A stretch of DNA of 9,047 bases. Source: an uncultured Faecalibacterium sp. (lineage in GTDB: Bacteria > Bacillota > Clostridia > Oscillospirales > Ruminococcaceae). Location of the stretch: the NCBI GenBank assembly GCA_900765105.1, contig CAAFQM010000138.1, forward strand, positions 1 through 9,047, written 5' to 3'. The notes beneath the pieces are model-generated. The model ran no database searches and had not been told where the DNA came from. It worked only from the letters and a program-made list of their open reading frames with translations. Both the position numbers and the translations under genes were made by a program. Positions 1 through 5,775 of the stretch are shown piece by piece (within the stretch, counting starts at the first letter, position 1; each line of letters begins with the position of its first letter).

Positions 1-153
1 ACCGGCTGCAAGCTGGAAGAAAGCCTGAAGGACGCAAAGCCCGGCGAAAAGTTCCAGTTCGTGCGCACCGGCTTCTTTACCCCGGACTCCAAGAACCCCG
101 GTGTGTACAACCGCGTTGTCACCCTGCGCGACAGCTTCAAACCCGCAAAGTAA
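1..153 (+). CDS. glnS: Glutaminyl-tRNA synthetase, C-terminal end (partial)
   Basis: Only the last 50 residues are present; the gene begins left of the window. The frame is open from base 1 to a TAA at 151-153. The end contains FQFVRTGFF and YNRVVTLRDSF, which match the closing strands of the GlnRS anticodon-binding beta-barrel (in bacterial GlnRS: FQFxRxGYF, then VFNRTVxLRDxW). The family charges tRNA-Gln with glutamine in the cytosol. Direct GlnRS occurs only in some Firmicutes, the others using GatCAB amidation. The next gene starts 26 bases after the stop with no terminator between, so the two may be co-transcribed. Identity rests on a short segment but the motif match is specific. Confidence 0.85.
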   Translation, partial: TGCKLEESLKDAKPGEKFQFVRTGFFTPDSKNPGVYNRVVTLRDSFKPAK

Positions 154-179
154 AATCCAAAAGGAGCATCCTATTTTCT

Positions 180-569
180 ATGAATAAGAAACTGACCCGG
201 AATATCATCATCATGGCTGTTGTCACCGTCATCATGGGTGTGGTGCTGAGCCTGTACATCAAGAACACCGGCACCGTGCCCGCTGCCGACAACGCTGCCG
301 ACCTGACCGACGGCACCTACACCTCCAGCGCCAAGGGCTGCCTGAGCGATGTTTCCGTCACCGTGACCGTTACCGGCGGCAAGGTCTCCGAGGTCGCCAT
401 CGACGCTTCCGGCGAGACCCCTGAGCTGGGCGGCGCTGCTGCCGAAACGCTGGCTGATGTCCTGACCACTTCCGGTTCCACCGCCGGTGTGGATGCCGTG
501 GCCGGCGCTACCCTGACCAGCGACGCTGTGTTCACCGCTATGGACGACTGCCTGAGCCAGGCACAGTAA
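180..569 (+). CDS. Membrane-anchored FMN-binding domain protein (candidate flavin electron carrier)
   Basis: The 129-residue protein has a short basic N-terminus and one hydrophobic segment (about residues 9-27), with no lipobox, so it is probably an N-terminal anchor leaving the rest outside the membrane. After a linker, residues 43-127 look like an FMN_bind domain (the NqrC/RnfG C-terminal type): a DGTYT start, beta-rich middle, then DAVAGATLTS with Thr111 as the expected phosphoester-FMN attachment site made by an ApbE-type transferase. The usual Ser/Thr before GAT is Ala108. Such proteins shuttle electrons from membrane dehydrogenases to extracytosolic reductases. The convergent neighbour carries the same domain type, which suggests they are partners. 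The start is the ATG at 180; its best Shine-Dalgarno (AAGGAG, 161-166) lies 13 bases upstream, rather far. A strong hairpin with a T-run follows. Confidence 0.82.
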   Translation: MNKKLTRNIIIMAVVTVIMGVVLSLYIKNTGTVPAADNAADLTDGTYTSSAKGCLSDVSVTVTVTGGKVSEVAIDASGETPELGGAAAETLADVLTTSGSTAGVDAVAGATLTSDAVFTAMDDCLSQAQ

Positions 570-599
570 GCCGTCCCGGTATCATCTGTAAAAAACGAA

Positions 600-631
600 G
601 GCTCTGCGGCAAAATGCTGCAGAGCCTTTTT
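600..631 (+). terminator. Rho-independent terminator after the FMN-binding protein
   Basis: GGCTCTGC (600-607) pairs with GCAGAGCC (619-626). Two further pairs and one G-T wobble extend the stem around an AAAAT loop, and TTTTT follows at 627-631. It is 30 bases after the stop at 569. An A-run at 590-595 gives a weaker T-run on the other strand, so it could also stop transcription from the convergent reductase gene. Confidence 0.85.
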
Positions 632-640
632 GTATGCAAA

Positions 641-672
641 GAACCCCCTCCGGGTCAGCCCGGAGGGGGTTC
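641..672 (-). terminator. Hairpin terminator of the Tat flavoprotein gene
   Basis: A perfect 14-base-pair stem (GAACCCCCTCCGGG, 641-654, with its complement at 659-672) encloses a TCAG loop. It sits 20 bases past the stop of the minus-strand reductase. On the minus strand the stem is followed by TTTGCAT rather than a clean T-run, so termination may depend on the very stable stem and on the second hairpin at 600-626. Confidence 0.7.
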
Positions 673-691
673 GTGTTGCTTTCAGGAGATC

Positions 692-2740
692 TTACTTGCC
701 CATGGCGTGCTTTGCTGCCAGCATACCGAAGGTGTAGCAGCGGCCCAGAGACAGGCCGGTCTGGTGGAACGGATAGTCCGCGCCGCCGTAGAACACGCCG
801 CCCACGTTGCCGACACAGTACAGGCCGTCGATGACGTTGCCGTCAGCATCCAGAGCCTGACCGTTGGCGTTGGTGTTCACGCCGCTGTCGATGGAGGACA
901 CGCGGATGTGCTTGCGAATGCCCCAGAAGGGAGCGGTGACGATCTTGTGCATGTAGGCGCTCTTCTTACCGAAGTCCACGTCAGCGCCCTTGTCGCACAG
1001 CTCGTTGTAGCGGTCGATGGTCTTCTGCAGCTCGTCTGCAGGCACGCCCAGCAGACCGGCCAGCTCTTCGATGGTGTCGGCCTTGTAGGTGTCGATGAGG
1101 TTGGTGAACACGCCCTGCGGGTTCTCCACGGCACCGGGGATGTACTTGGTCATCACCTGCTCGGGGATGGGGCTGTTGGCGTAGCTCATGTAGTCGTTAT
1201 CGTAGATCTGGCAGTACCAGCCCAGAGAGCCGTCCGGATGGTTTGCGTCCACGTTGTTGCCGTTGAACTTGGGCACATACTTGGTGATGTTGCCCATGTA
1301 GACAAAGCCGGTGTCCTCGTTGCAGAAGCGCTTGCCCTCCATGTTGACGTACAGGAACGGTTCCTCGTACATCAGGCCGGAGTCGAAGTCGTGCATCATC
1401 TTGGTGTGGCCCAGATTTTCCATCTTCGCACCTGCATCGATGGCCATGATGTGGCCGTCGCCGGTCTTCTGGTACTGCTTCTTGTCGAAGCCGTCCACAT
1501 CGGGGCACCAGCGCTTGACCATGGCCTCGTTGTTCATGTAGTCGCCGGTGGCCAGAATGACGCCCTTGGAAGCGTTGAACTGGATGTACTTGCCGTTTTC
1601 GTCCTTTGCGATGACGCCGGTCACCTTGCCGTTCTCATGCACCAGCTTGACGGCGGGGGTGTTGAAGAAGGTCTCCAGATTGGAGTTCTTGGCCTGCACG
1701 TTCTCCAGCACGGTGGCCAGCACGTCGCCCACGTTCTTGGGCTTGGGGCCGATCCACGGTGCAAAGAAGTAGCAGTGCTCATCGCCGAAGTCGTAGGTGT
1801 CCATGCGGTCCTTCCACACACCGGTCAGATCCTGGCTGGTGCACATGTAGGCGAAGATCTCCTTCTCGTCGTTGTGCAGCAGGCTGGAGGGATCCTTGTT
1901 GCTGTCCACGAGGCTGCCGTCGCCGTACTCGGTCTGGTCGGTCAGACCGGCGCGGTTCAGATACCACATCAGGGCCTCTTCGGAGTTCTCGACGTAGGCG
2001 TTCAGCAGGCTGGTATCAGCGCGCCAGTCGCACAGGCCGTTGGTCATGTGCACCCACATCTTCTTGCCCGCGTCGGTGGACTTGGACTTGATGATGGCGG
2101 AGCCGCAGTTGCCCTGGCTGACCACGATGCTCTGCTTCTGCAGCAGGGCCACATGGCCGCCCAGCTCGGCAGCCCAGCCTGCGGCGGGCACACCGGCAGC
2201 ACCGGCACCCACGACGACCACGTCAAAGTCCTTGGTCTCGTCCGGGGTGACGTCGCCCAGCTCGCACACGGAGGACTCCACTTCCTCCACGCTCAGGCCG
2301 TCGGGGACAACGGTCTCGGCCTTGTTGGCCTCGGTGGGGGCAACGGCCACACCCTTGGCCTGATTGATGCAGCTCTCGGCAGCCTTCCGGATGGCGTCGG
2401 AGGTGATGGTTGCGCCGGAGTGGCCGTCCACCTCGCTGGACTGTGCGTCCAGGATCTTCTTGACCATCTCATCGGCGATGTCGGCACCGTAGCCCTTGGT
2501 CTCGTTTGCAACGTCGATCTGCACATCGGTGATGGCGTCGGCGCTGAAGGTCATGGTCACGGTGACGGGGGTGGCGGTGTTGATGCCGGTAGCGGTGGCG
2601 CTGTAGGTGCCTGCAGTGTAGGTGCCTGCGGCGGTGCTGCTGGAAGCGCCGCTGTTGCCGCAGCCTGCCAGCAGACCGGCAGCTGCTGCGCCCAGCGTAG
2701 CGGTGCGCAGGAAGTTGCGGCGAGAGATCTTTTCGCTCAT
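692..2740 (-). CDS. Tat-exported, FMN-domain lipoprotein FAD-dependent reductase (flavocytochrome c/UrdA-like family)
   Basis: The 682-residue protein starts with a textbook twin-arginine signal (SRRNFLR, residues 6-12) that also ends in a lipobox, LLAGC, with Cys27 as the likely lipidated residue. It is therefore probably a folded flavoprotein tethered outside the membrane. Residues about 38-130 form an FMN_bind domain with DGHSGAT; Thr111 is the expected covalent FMN site. From 171 comes an FAD_binding_2 fold with GAGAAG (178-183). VNMEGKRFCNE (465-475) places Arg471 where fumarate reductases have their catalytic arginine. The C-terminus (GLYCVGN, then ADYP, then TFGMLAAKH) is closer to steroid-dehydrogenase-like members, and the second dicarboxylate-binding arginine of fumarate reductase (in GYNRLGG) is not seen. 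The substrate is therefore unknown. The start is supported by AAGGAG at 2750-2755. Electrons could come from the convergent FMN protein. Confidence 0.9.
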   Translation of the reverse strand: MSEKISRRNFLRTATLGAAAAGLLAGCGNSGASSSTAAGTYTAGTYSATATGINTATPVTVTMTFSADAITDVQIDVANETKGYGADIADEMVKKILDAQSSEVDGHSGATITSDAIRKAAESCINQAKGVAVAPTEANKAETVVPDGLSVEEVESSVCELGDVTPDETKDFDVVVVGAGAAGVPAAGWAAELGGHVALLQKQSIVVSQGNCGSAIIKSKSTDAGKKMWVHMTNGLCDWRADTSLLNAYVENSEEALMWYLNRAGLTDQTEYGDGSLVDSNKDPSSLLHNDEKEIFAYMCTSQDLTGVWKDRMDTYDFGDEHCYFFAPWIGPKPKNVGDVLATVLENVQAKNSNLETFFNTPAVKLVHENGKVTGVIAKDENGKYIQFNASKGVILATGDYMNNEAMVKRWCPDVDGFDKKQYQKTGDGHIMAIDAGAKMENLGHTKMMHDFDSGLMYEEPFLYVNMEGKRFCNEDTGFVYMGNITKYVPKFNGNNVDANHPDGSLGWYCQIYDNDYMSYANSPIPEQVMTKYIPGAVENPQGVFTNLIDTYKADTIEELAGLLGVPADELQKTIDRYNELCDKGADVDFGKKSAYMHKIVTAPFWGIRKHIRVSSIDSGVNTNANGQALDADGNVIDGLYCVGNVGGVFYGGADYPFHQTGLSLGRCYTFGMLAAKHAMGK

Positions 2741-2812
2741 AGTGTGTTTCTCCTTCTGTTTCTCTTTCTTCTCGATCGTGTACTCTGTCGGAGCAGCAAA
2801 GCCAAAAGACAG

Positions 2813-2836
2813 ACTTTGTTACTCGATAAACAAAGT
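2813..2836. promoter_or_regulatory. Palindrome ACTTTGTT-N8-AACAAAGT, candidate operator of the reductase gene
   Basis: ACTTTGTT (2813-2820) and AACAAAGT (2829-2836) are perfect inverted copies separated by 8 bases. The centres of the two arms are 16 bases apart, about one and a half helical turns. The site lies about 75 bases upstream of the reductase start, touching the -10 of the predicted promoter, a typical place for a repressor or for an mRNA leader hairpin. No T-run follows on the minus strand, so a terminator is unlikely. Confidence 0.45.
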
Positions 2837-2864
2837 TTACACGTTAGAGCAGCGCGAAGGTCAA
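2834..2864 (-). promoter_or_regulatory. Candidate promoter of the reductase gene, possibly with a MerR-type long spacer
   Basis: On the minus strand, TTGACC (2859-2864) is followed after 19 bases by TAAACT (2834-2839). A 19-base spacer is the hallmark of MerR-activated promoters, and CTTGACCTT at the -35 also recalls them. The next gene upstream is a MerR-family regulator. Against this, the spacer shows poor dyad symmetry, and TGTAAA at a normal 17-base spacing is an equally good -10. That a promoter lies here is likely; the MerR mode is inference. Confidence 0.5.
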
Positions 2865-2950
2865 GGGTCATTTTGACAAAAATATCACGAGTTTTTGTGA
2901 GAGGTGACAAAAGCATCTCGGGAAAAGGCGCTGTATGGAACAGGCTTGCC

Positions 2951-3095
2951 CGTTCCGGTCTGCGGGCACAGCCGCCTTTGCGGAACGCATGAATGCGTTC
3001 CCTACACACGCTTCCGATAAACTGCCAGCGACTTCCCTCAAGGATGGTGCCTGCCCGGACGGAAAGGCTTCCCCCCTCTCGGGGGAAGGCTTCAT
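2951..3095. repeat. Hairpin-rich intergenic segment resembling a dispersed repeat
   Basis: Perfect inverted copies GGAACGCAT (2982-2990) and ATGCGTTCC (2993-3001) form a 9-base-pair stem. A further CGTTCCG at 2951-2957 can pair instead with CGGAACG at 2981-2987. Beyond it are a CTTCCCTCAAGG motif and the G/C-run hairpin at 3068-3088. I recall very similar strings (a GGAACGCAT palindrome next to short purine/pyrimidine-run hairpins) between many genes of gut Clostridia, but only one copy is visible here, so repeat status is not shown by this window. No credible coding frame is seen in the 351 bases between the two flanking genes. Confidence 0.45.
3068..3088 (-). terminator. Hairpin after the MerR regulator gene
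   Basis: CTTCCCCC (3068-3075) pairs with GGGGGAAG (3081-3088) around CTCTC; after one G-G mismatch three more pairs are possible. It starts within a few bases of the MerR stop codon. On the minus strand it is followed by GCCTTTCCG, a poor T-run, so termination is plausible but could be leaky into the downstream reductase gene. Confidence 0.45.
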
Positions 3096-3910
3096 GTATA
3101 GATCTTCGTCCGGGTATGATGATAATTCACAACGCTGCCGTCCGGCTGCTGGCGGCTGGCCACGATGCTGCTGAAGGTCTCGCCCACCGCCCGGAAGCTG
3201 CGCCGCACGATCTCATCGTGCAGGGTTTCCAGTGAGTCCCACCCGAAGGAGCCGCGGTAATCTTTTTTCCAGACGGTGACAAGATAATCGCCGCCGCATA
3301 CCACCTCCACATGCCGGGTGCGCTGCAGGCCCAGCCTGCGGGCAGCGTCGGCCTCCATCATCAGGCCGTAATCGTACTCGTTGCGCCCCACCCGGAACTG
3401 TTCCATCACCCGCCGGGGCAGGCGGCTGGCCCAGCGGGCAGCCGGCATACACTCCAGCCATTCCGCCTTTTCCTGCTGCAGTTCCCTGTCGCGGCTGGCT
3501 TCCTCTTCCTGCGAGAAGGTCAGCCGCCACATCTCCGGAAAGTTCTGCACCCAGACCCGCCCGGCGTCCTGCTCCAGCGTGCGGTACTGCTCCTGCATCT
3601 TTTCCAGAAAGCGGATGGACAGCTCATCCATCACCTGCCTGCGCCGCAGCCGGGCGGCTTGCCGGGCAAACATCTCGTCGCTCTGCTCCACCGACGGGCT
3701 GCCGATCAGCTCCCGGCACTCTTCCAGCGAGAGTTCCGCCGCGCGCAGCTCCCGGCAGAGGTTGAATCGGCGGGTGTCGGTGACGGTATAGTAGCGGTAG
3801 CCGGTCTCCTCGTTCACCTCGGGGCGGATGAGACCCATTTTTTCGTAGTACCGCAGGGTATGTGTGGTCACGCCCAGCAGCGAAGCCATTTCACTGATGG
3901 TATAGCGCAT
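3092..3910 (-). CDS. MerR-family transcriptional regulator
   Basis: The 272-residue protein begins with the MerR winged helix-turn-helix: YTISEMASLLGVTTHTLRYYEKMGLI (residues 3-28) followed by the GYRYYT wing (37-42). A predominantly charged, probably helical dimerisation region spans about residues 75-112. The remaining 150 residues carry no cysteine pattern of metal-sensing MerR proteins; they more resemble a GyrI/BmrR-like ligand-binding domain, so an organic effector is more likely than a metal. The length is close to BmrR (about 280). The start ATG has AAAGGAG 8 to 14 bases upstream. It lies upstream of, and in the same direction as, the Tat reductase, and diverges from pepD, so both are candidate targets, as is its own promoter. 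The effector is not predictable from sequence. Confidence 0.88.
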   Translation of the reverse strand: MRYTISEMASLLGVTTHTLRYYEKMGLIRPEVNEETGYRYYTVTDTRRFNLCRELRAAELSLEECRELIGSPSVEQSDEMFARQAARLRRRQVMDELSIRFLEKMQEQYRTLEQDAGRVWVQNFPEMWRLTFSQEEEASRDRELQQEKAEWLECMPAARWASRLPRRVMEQFRVGRNEYDYGLMMEADAARRLGLQRTRHVEVVCGGDYLVTVWKKDYRGSFGWDSLETLHDEIVRRSFRAVGETFSSIVASRQQPDGSVVNYHHTRTKIYT

Positions 3911-3927
3911 GGCGAAGTTCTCCTTTC

Positions 3928-3954
3928 CGAGCGGCGGAACCTTAGAGCCGCTCG
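3928..3954 (-). promoter_or_regulatory. Leader hairpin in the MerR gene 5' UTR
   Basis: CGAGCGGC (3928-3935) pairs with GCCGCTCG (3947-3954) around an 11-base loop. It lies between the predicted promoter and the Shine-Dalgarno of the MerR gene, only a few bases from the latter, so it could influence translation or be part of an operator. No T-run follows it. Confidence 0.35.
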
Positions 3955-3978
3955 AATGTTATTTTTGTAACTATTCTT

Positions 3979-4006
3979 ATTATACGACCCGGCCCGCCGT
4001 CTGCAA
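3979..4006 (-). promoter_or_regulatory. Promoter of the MerR regulator gene
   Basis: The minus strand has a perfect -10, TATAAT (3979-3984), preceded after 16 bases by TTGCAG (4001-4006) as a partial -35. The region is notably AT-rich against its surroundings. Initiation would give a leader of about 60 bases including the hairpin at 3928-3954. Confidence 0.65.
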
Positions 4007-4028
4007 GCACCGGCAGTAAAAATATTTT

Positions 4029-4054
4029 GCCGGATACAACACATTGTATCCGGC
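4029..4054. promoter_or_regulatory. 26-base perfect inverted repeat, candidate operator of pepD
   Basis: GCCGGATACAA (4029-4039) and TTGTATCCGGC (4044-4054) are perfect 11-base arms around CACA. The right arm contains the predicted -35 of the dipeptidase gene, and the left end is about 22 bases from the -35 of the divergent MerR gene. This placement fits an operator controlling one or both. A terminator is less likely because no gene reads into it from upstream and no T-run follows on the plus strand. On the minus strand AAAATATTTTTA follows, a weak alternative. Confidence 0.6.
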
Positions 4055-4072
4055 TGCAGAATCTGTTAGAAT
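4044..4072 (+). promoter_or_regulatory. Promoter of the dipeptidase gene
   Basis: TTGTAT (4044-4049) and TAGAAT (4067-4072) are spaced by 17 bases and match the housekeeping consensus at four and five of six positions. The start of transcription would fall near 4079, leaving a short leader with AAAGGAG at 4101-4107. Confidence 0.6.
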
Positions 4073-4116
4073 ACGGACAGAAGCATTTCACCTTATAAAT
4101 AAAGGAGCGAGAGTAT

Positions 4117-5568
4117 ATGAGTGCACTGACCAGTCTGGAACCGGCTTCGGTTTTTCATTATTTTGAAGAGATCTGCCGCATCCCCCACACCTCCCACCAC
4201 GAAAAGGCGCTGAGCGACTACTGCGCACAGTTTGCAAAAGAGCGCGGCCTTGCCTGCCGTCAGGACGAAATGGGCAACCTGCTCATCAAGGCTCCGGCCA
4301 CCCCGGGCTACGAGCAGGAGCCGGGGCTGATCCTGCAGGGGCATCTGGACATGGTGGGCGACAAGACCGCCGACTGCCCGCTGAATCTGGAACAGGACGC
4401 CATCCGCCCAGTGGTGGACGGCGGTTACGTCCGCGCCGAGGGCACAACGCTGGGCGGCGACGACGGCATTGCCGTGGCCTATGCGCTGGCCGTGCTGGAC
4501 GCAAAGGACATCCCCCACCCCGCTCTGGAAGTGGTGCTGACCGTCTGCGAAGAGGTGGGTCTGCTGGGCGCTTCCGCCATGGACTTTTCCGACCTTGAGG
4601 GCCGCCTGCTCATCAACATCGACTCGGAGGAAGAGGGCGTGCTGACCGCGGGCTGCACAGGCGGCCGCCGGGCGGAGTGCCATCTGCCGGTGACCCGCAC
4701 CGCCCTGACCGGCACCGCCGTGCAGGCGGATATCCTCGGCCTGCAGGGCGGACACTCCGGCACCGAGATCCACAAAGGCCGTGCCAACGCCGTCGCCCTG
4801 CTGGGACGCTATCTGACCCTGCTGGAAGATCACGGCGCGGCGTATGCCGTGCAGAGCATCTCCGGCGGTGTCAAAGAGAACGTTATCCCCAAGGAGAGCA
4901 GCGTGACGCTTGTGCTGCCCGCCGGAATCACCGAAGAAGTCCGCGCCGCCGGAGCCGACTTTGCCGCCCAGATGAAAGCCGAGTACGGCACCGCAGACCC
5001 GGATATCCGCCTGCAGCTGACCGAGACAGGCTGCGGGGAGTTTTCCGTGCTGGATGCCGCATCCGTCCAGCGGGTGCGCAAGGCTCTGCTCCTGATGCCG
5101 TGGGGCGTGCAGGCCATGAGCATGGATGTGCCGGGGCTTGTGGAGACCTCGCTGAACCCCGGCGTGGCCGAAACGACCGATGCCGAAGTGATCCTGCGCT
5201 TTTCCCTGCGCAGCTCGGTGCCCTCGGCCAAGGAGCTGCTGTCCCGCAAGGTACAGACCCTCACCGAGCTGCTGGGCGGCAGTGTGCGGTTCCACGGCGA
5301 CTATCCGGCATGGGTCTACGCCCGGGAGTCCGCCCTGCGGGACCGCTGCGTGGCCGTGTATGAAGCACAATACGGCAAAAAGCCGCAGATCGTTGCCCTG
5401 CACGCCGGTCTGGAATGCGGCATCCTCTCGGGCAAGGTGGACGGGCTGGACTGCATCTCCTTCGGCCCCGACCTGCTCTACGTCCACACCCCCAACGAGC
5501 GCGCCGACATCGCGTCGGTGGGGCGCGTGTGGGAGTACCTGAAAGCCATTCTGGCTTACAAGGCATAA
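4117..5568 (+). CDS. pepD: Aminoacyl-histidine dipeptidase (Xaa-His dipeptidase, peptidase family M20C)
   Basis: The 483-residue protein matches the usual PepD length (about 485). All expected di-zinc ligands are visible at a constant offset of four from the Vibrio/E. coli enzymes: His76 and Asp78 in GHLDMV, bridging Asp115 in GGDDGIA, catalytic Glu145 and ligand Glu146 in CEEVG, Asp169 in INIDSEEE, and His457 in VHTPNE. GGHSG (211-215) marks the lid domain. The family hydrolyses dipeptides such as beta-Ala-His and a range of unblocked Xaa-His and other dipeptides in the cytosol. No signal peptide is seen. The ATG at 4117 follows AAAGGAG by 9 bases. It is apparently single-gene, with its own promoter and an inverted repeat overlapping the -35, diverging from the MerR gene. 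Confidence 0.93.
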   Translation: MSALTSLEPASVFHYFEEICRIPHTSHHEKALSDYCAQFAKERGLACRQDEMGNLLIKAPATPGYEQEPGLILQGHLDMVGDKTADCPLNLEQDAIRPVVDGGYVRAEGTTLGGDDGIAVAYALAVLDAKDIPHPALEVVLTVCEEVGLLGASAMDFSDLEGRLLINIDSEEEGVLTAGCTGGRRAECHLPVTRTALTGTAVQADILGLQGGHSGTEIHKGRANAVALLGRYLTLLEDHGAAYAVQSISGGVKENVIPKESSVTLVLPAGITEEVRAAGADFAAQMKAEYGTADPDIRLQLTETGCGEFSVLDAASVQRVRKALLLMPWGVQAMSMDVPGLVETSLNPGVAETTDAEVILRFSLRSSVPSAKELLSRKVQTLTELLGGSVRFHGDYPAWVYARESALRDRCVAVYEAQYGKKPQIVALHAGLECGILSGKVDGLDCISFGPDLLYVHTPNERADIASVGRVWEYLKAILAYKA

Positions 5569-5591
5569 CAGAAATGCCTGTCTGTTACCCG

Positions 5592-5616
5592 GTAACTGGC
5601 CAGATTGGCCGGTTAC
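5592..5616 (+). terminator. Hairpin after pepD, weak terminator
   Basis: GTAACTGGCC (5592-5601) pairs with GGCCGGTTAC (5607-5616), one T-G wobble, loop AGATT, starting 24 bases after the stop. Only a broken T-run (GCCTATTTTC) follows. GTAAC can alternatively pair with GTTAC at 5584-5588. A stronger bidirectional hairpin lies further on at 5723-5765. Confidence 0.45.
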
Positions 5617-5682
5617 GCCTATTTTCACACTGAAAGAGCCGGAATACTGGTAAACGGCCAAACTCTCTGTGCATCATAGCTT

Positions 5683-5704
5683 TTGCTGGCCAGTGTGCCA
5701 GCAA
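5683..5704. repeat. Short inverted repeat between pepD and the epimerase gene
   Basis: TTGCTGGC (5683-5690) and GCCAGCAA (5697-5704) are perfect 8-base arms around CAGTGT. There is no T-run. It shares TGGCCAG with the hairpin at 5592-5616. Role unknown; it may be an RNA structure in the 3' region of pepD transcripts that read on to the next hairpin. Confidence 0.3.
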
Positions 5705-5722
5705 GTGCAAGATCAAAGGCAT

Positions 5723-5765
5723 AAAAATACACCGTGCAGCATAGGTTGTTGCACGGTGTATTTTT
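5723..5765 (-). terminator. Bidirectional terminator between convergent pepD and the dipeptide epimerase
   Basis: A perfect 16-base-pair stem (AAAAATACACCGTGCA, 5723-5738, with its complement at 5750-5765) encloses an 11-base loop. The outer A-T pairs provide a T-run in either direction; on the minus strand it directly follows the epimerase stop, and on the plus strand TTTTTT at 5761-5766 serves pepD. Confidence 0.88.
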
Positions 5766-5775
5766 TACAGTAAAC

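Noticed and set aside
614..2992. A 792-residue plus-strand open frame antisense to the Tat reductase
   Set aside because: Its composition (Val, His, Ala, Gly-rich without domain pattern) is that of a shadow frame produced by GC-rich third positions. The minus-strand frame has signal, lipobox, FMN and FAD motifs and a proper ribosome binding site.
5584..5616. Riboswitch or attenuator suggested by alternative pairing of GTTAC/GTAAC segments
   Set aside because: The stems lie downstream of pepD and upstream of no plus-strand gene for over a kilobase, so there is nothing for them to control in that sense; treated only as a weak terminator.
4093..5661. A 522-residue minus-strand open frame antisense to pepD
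   Set aside because: Low-complexity Gly/His/Gln/Val composition with no family motif; the plus strand has a complete set of PepD metal ligands.
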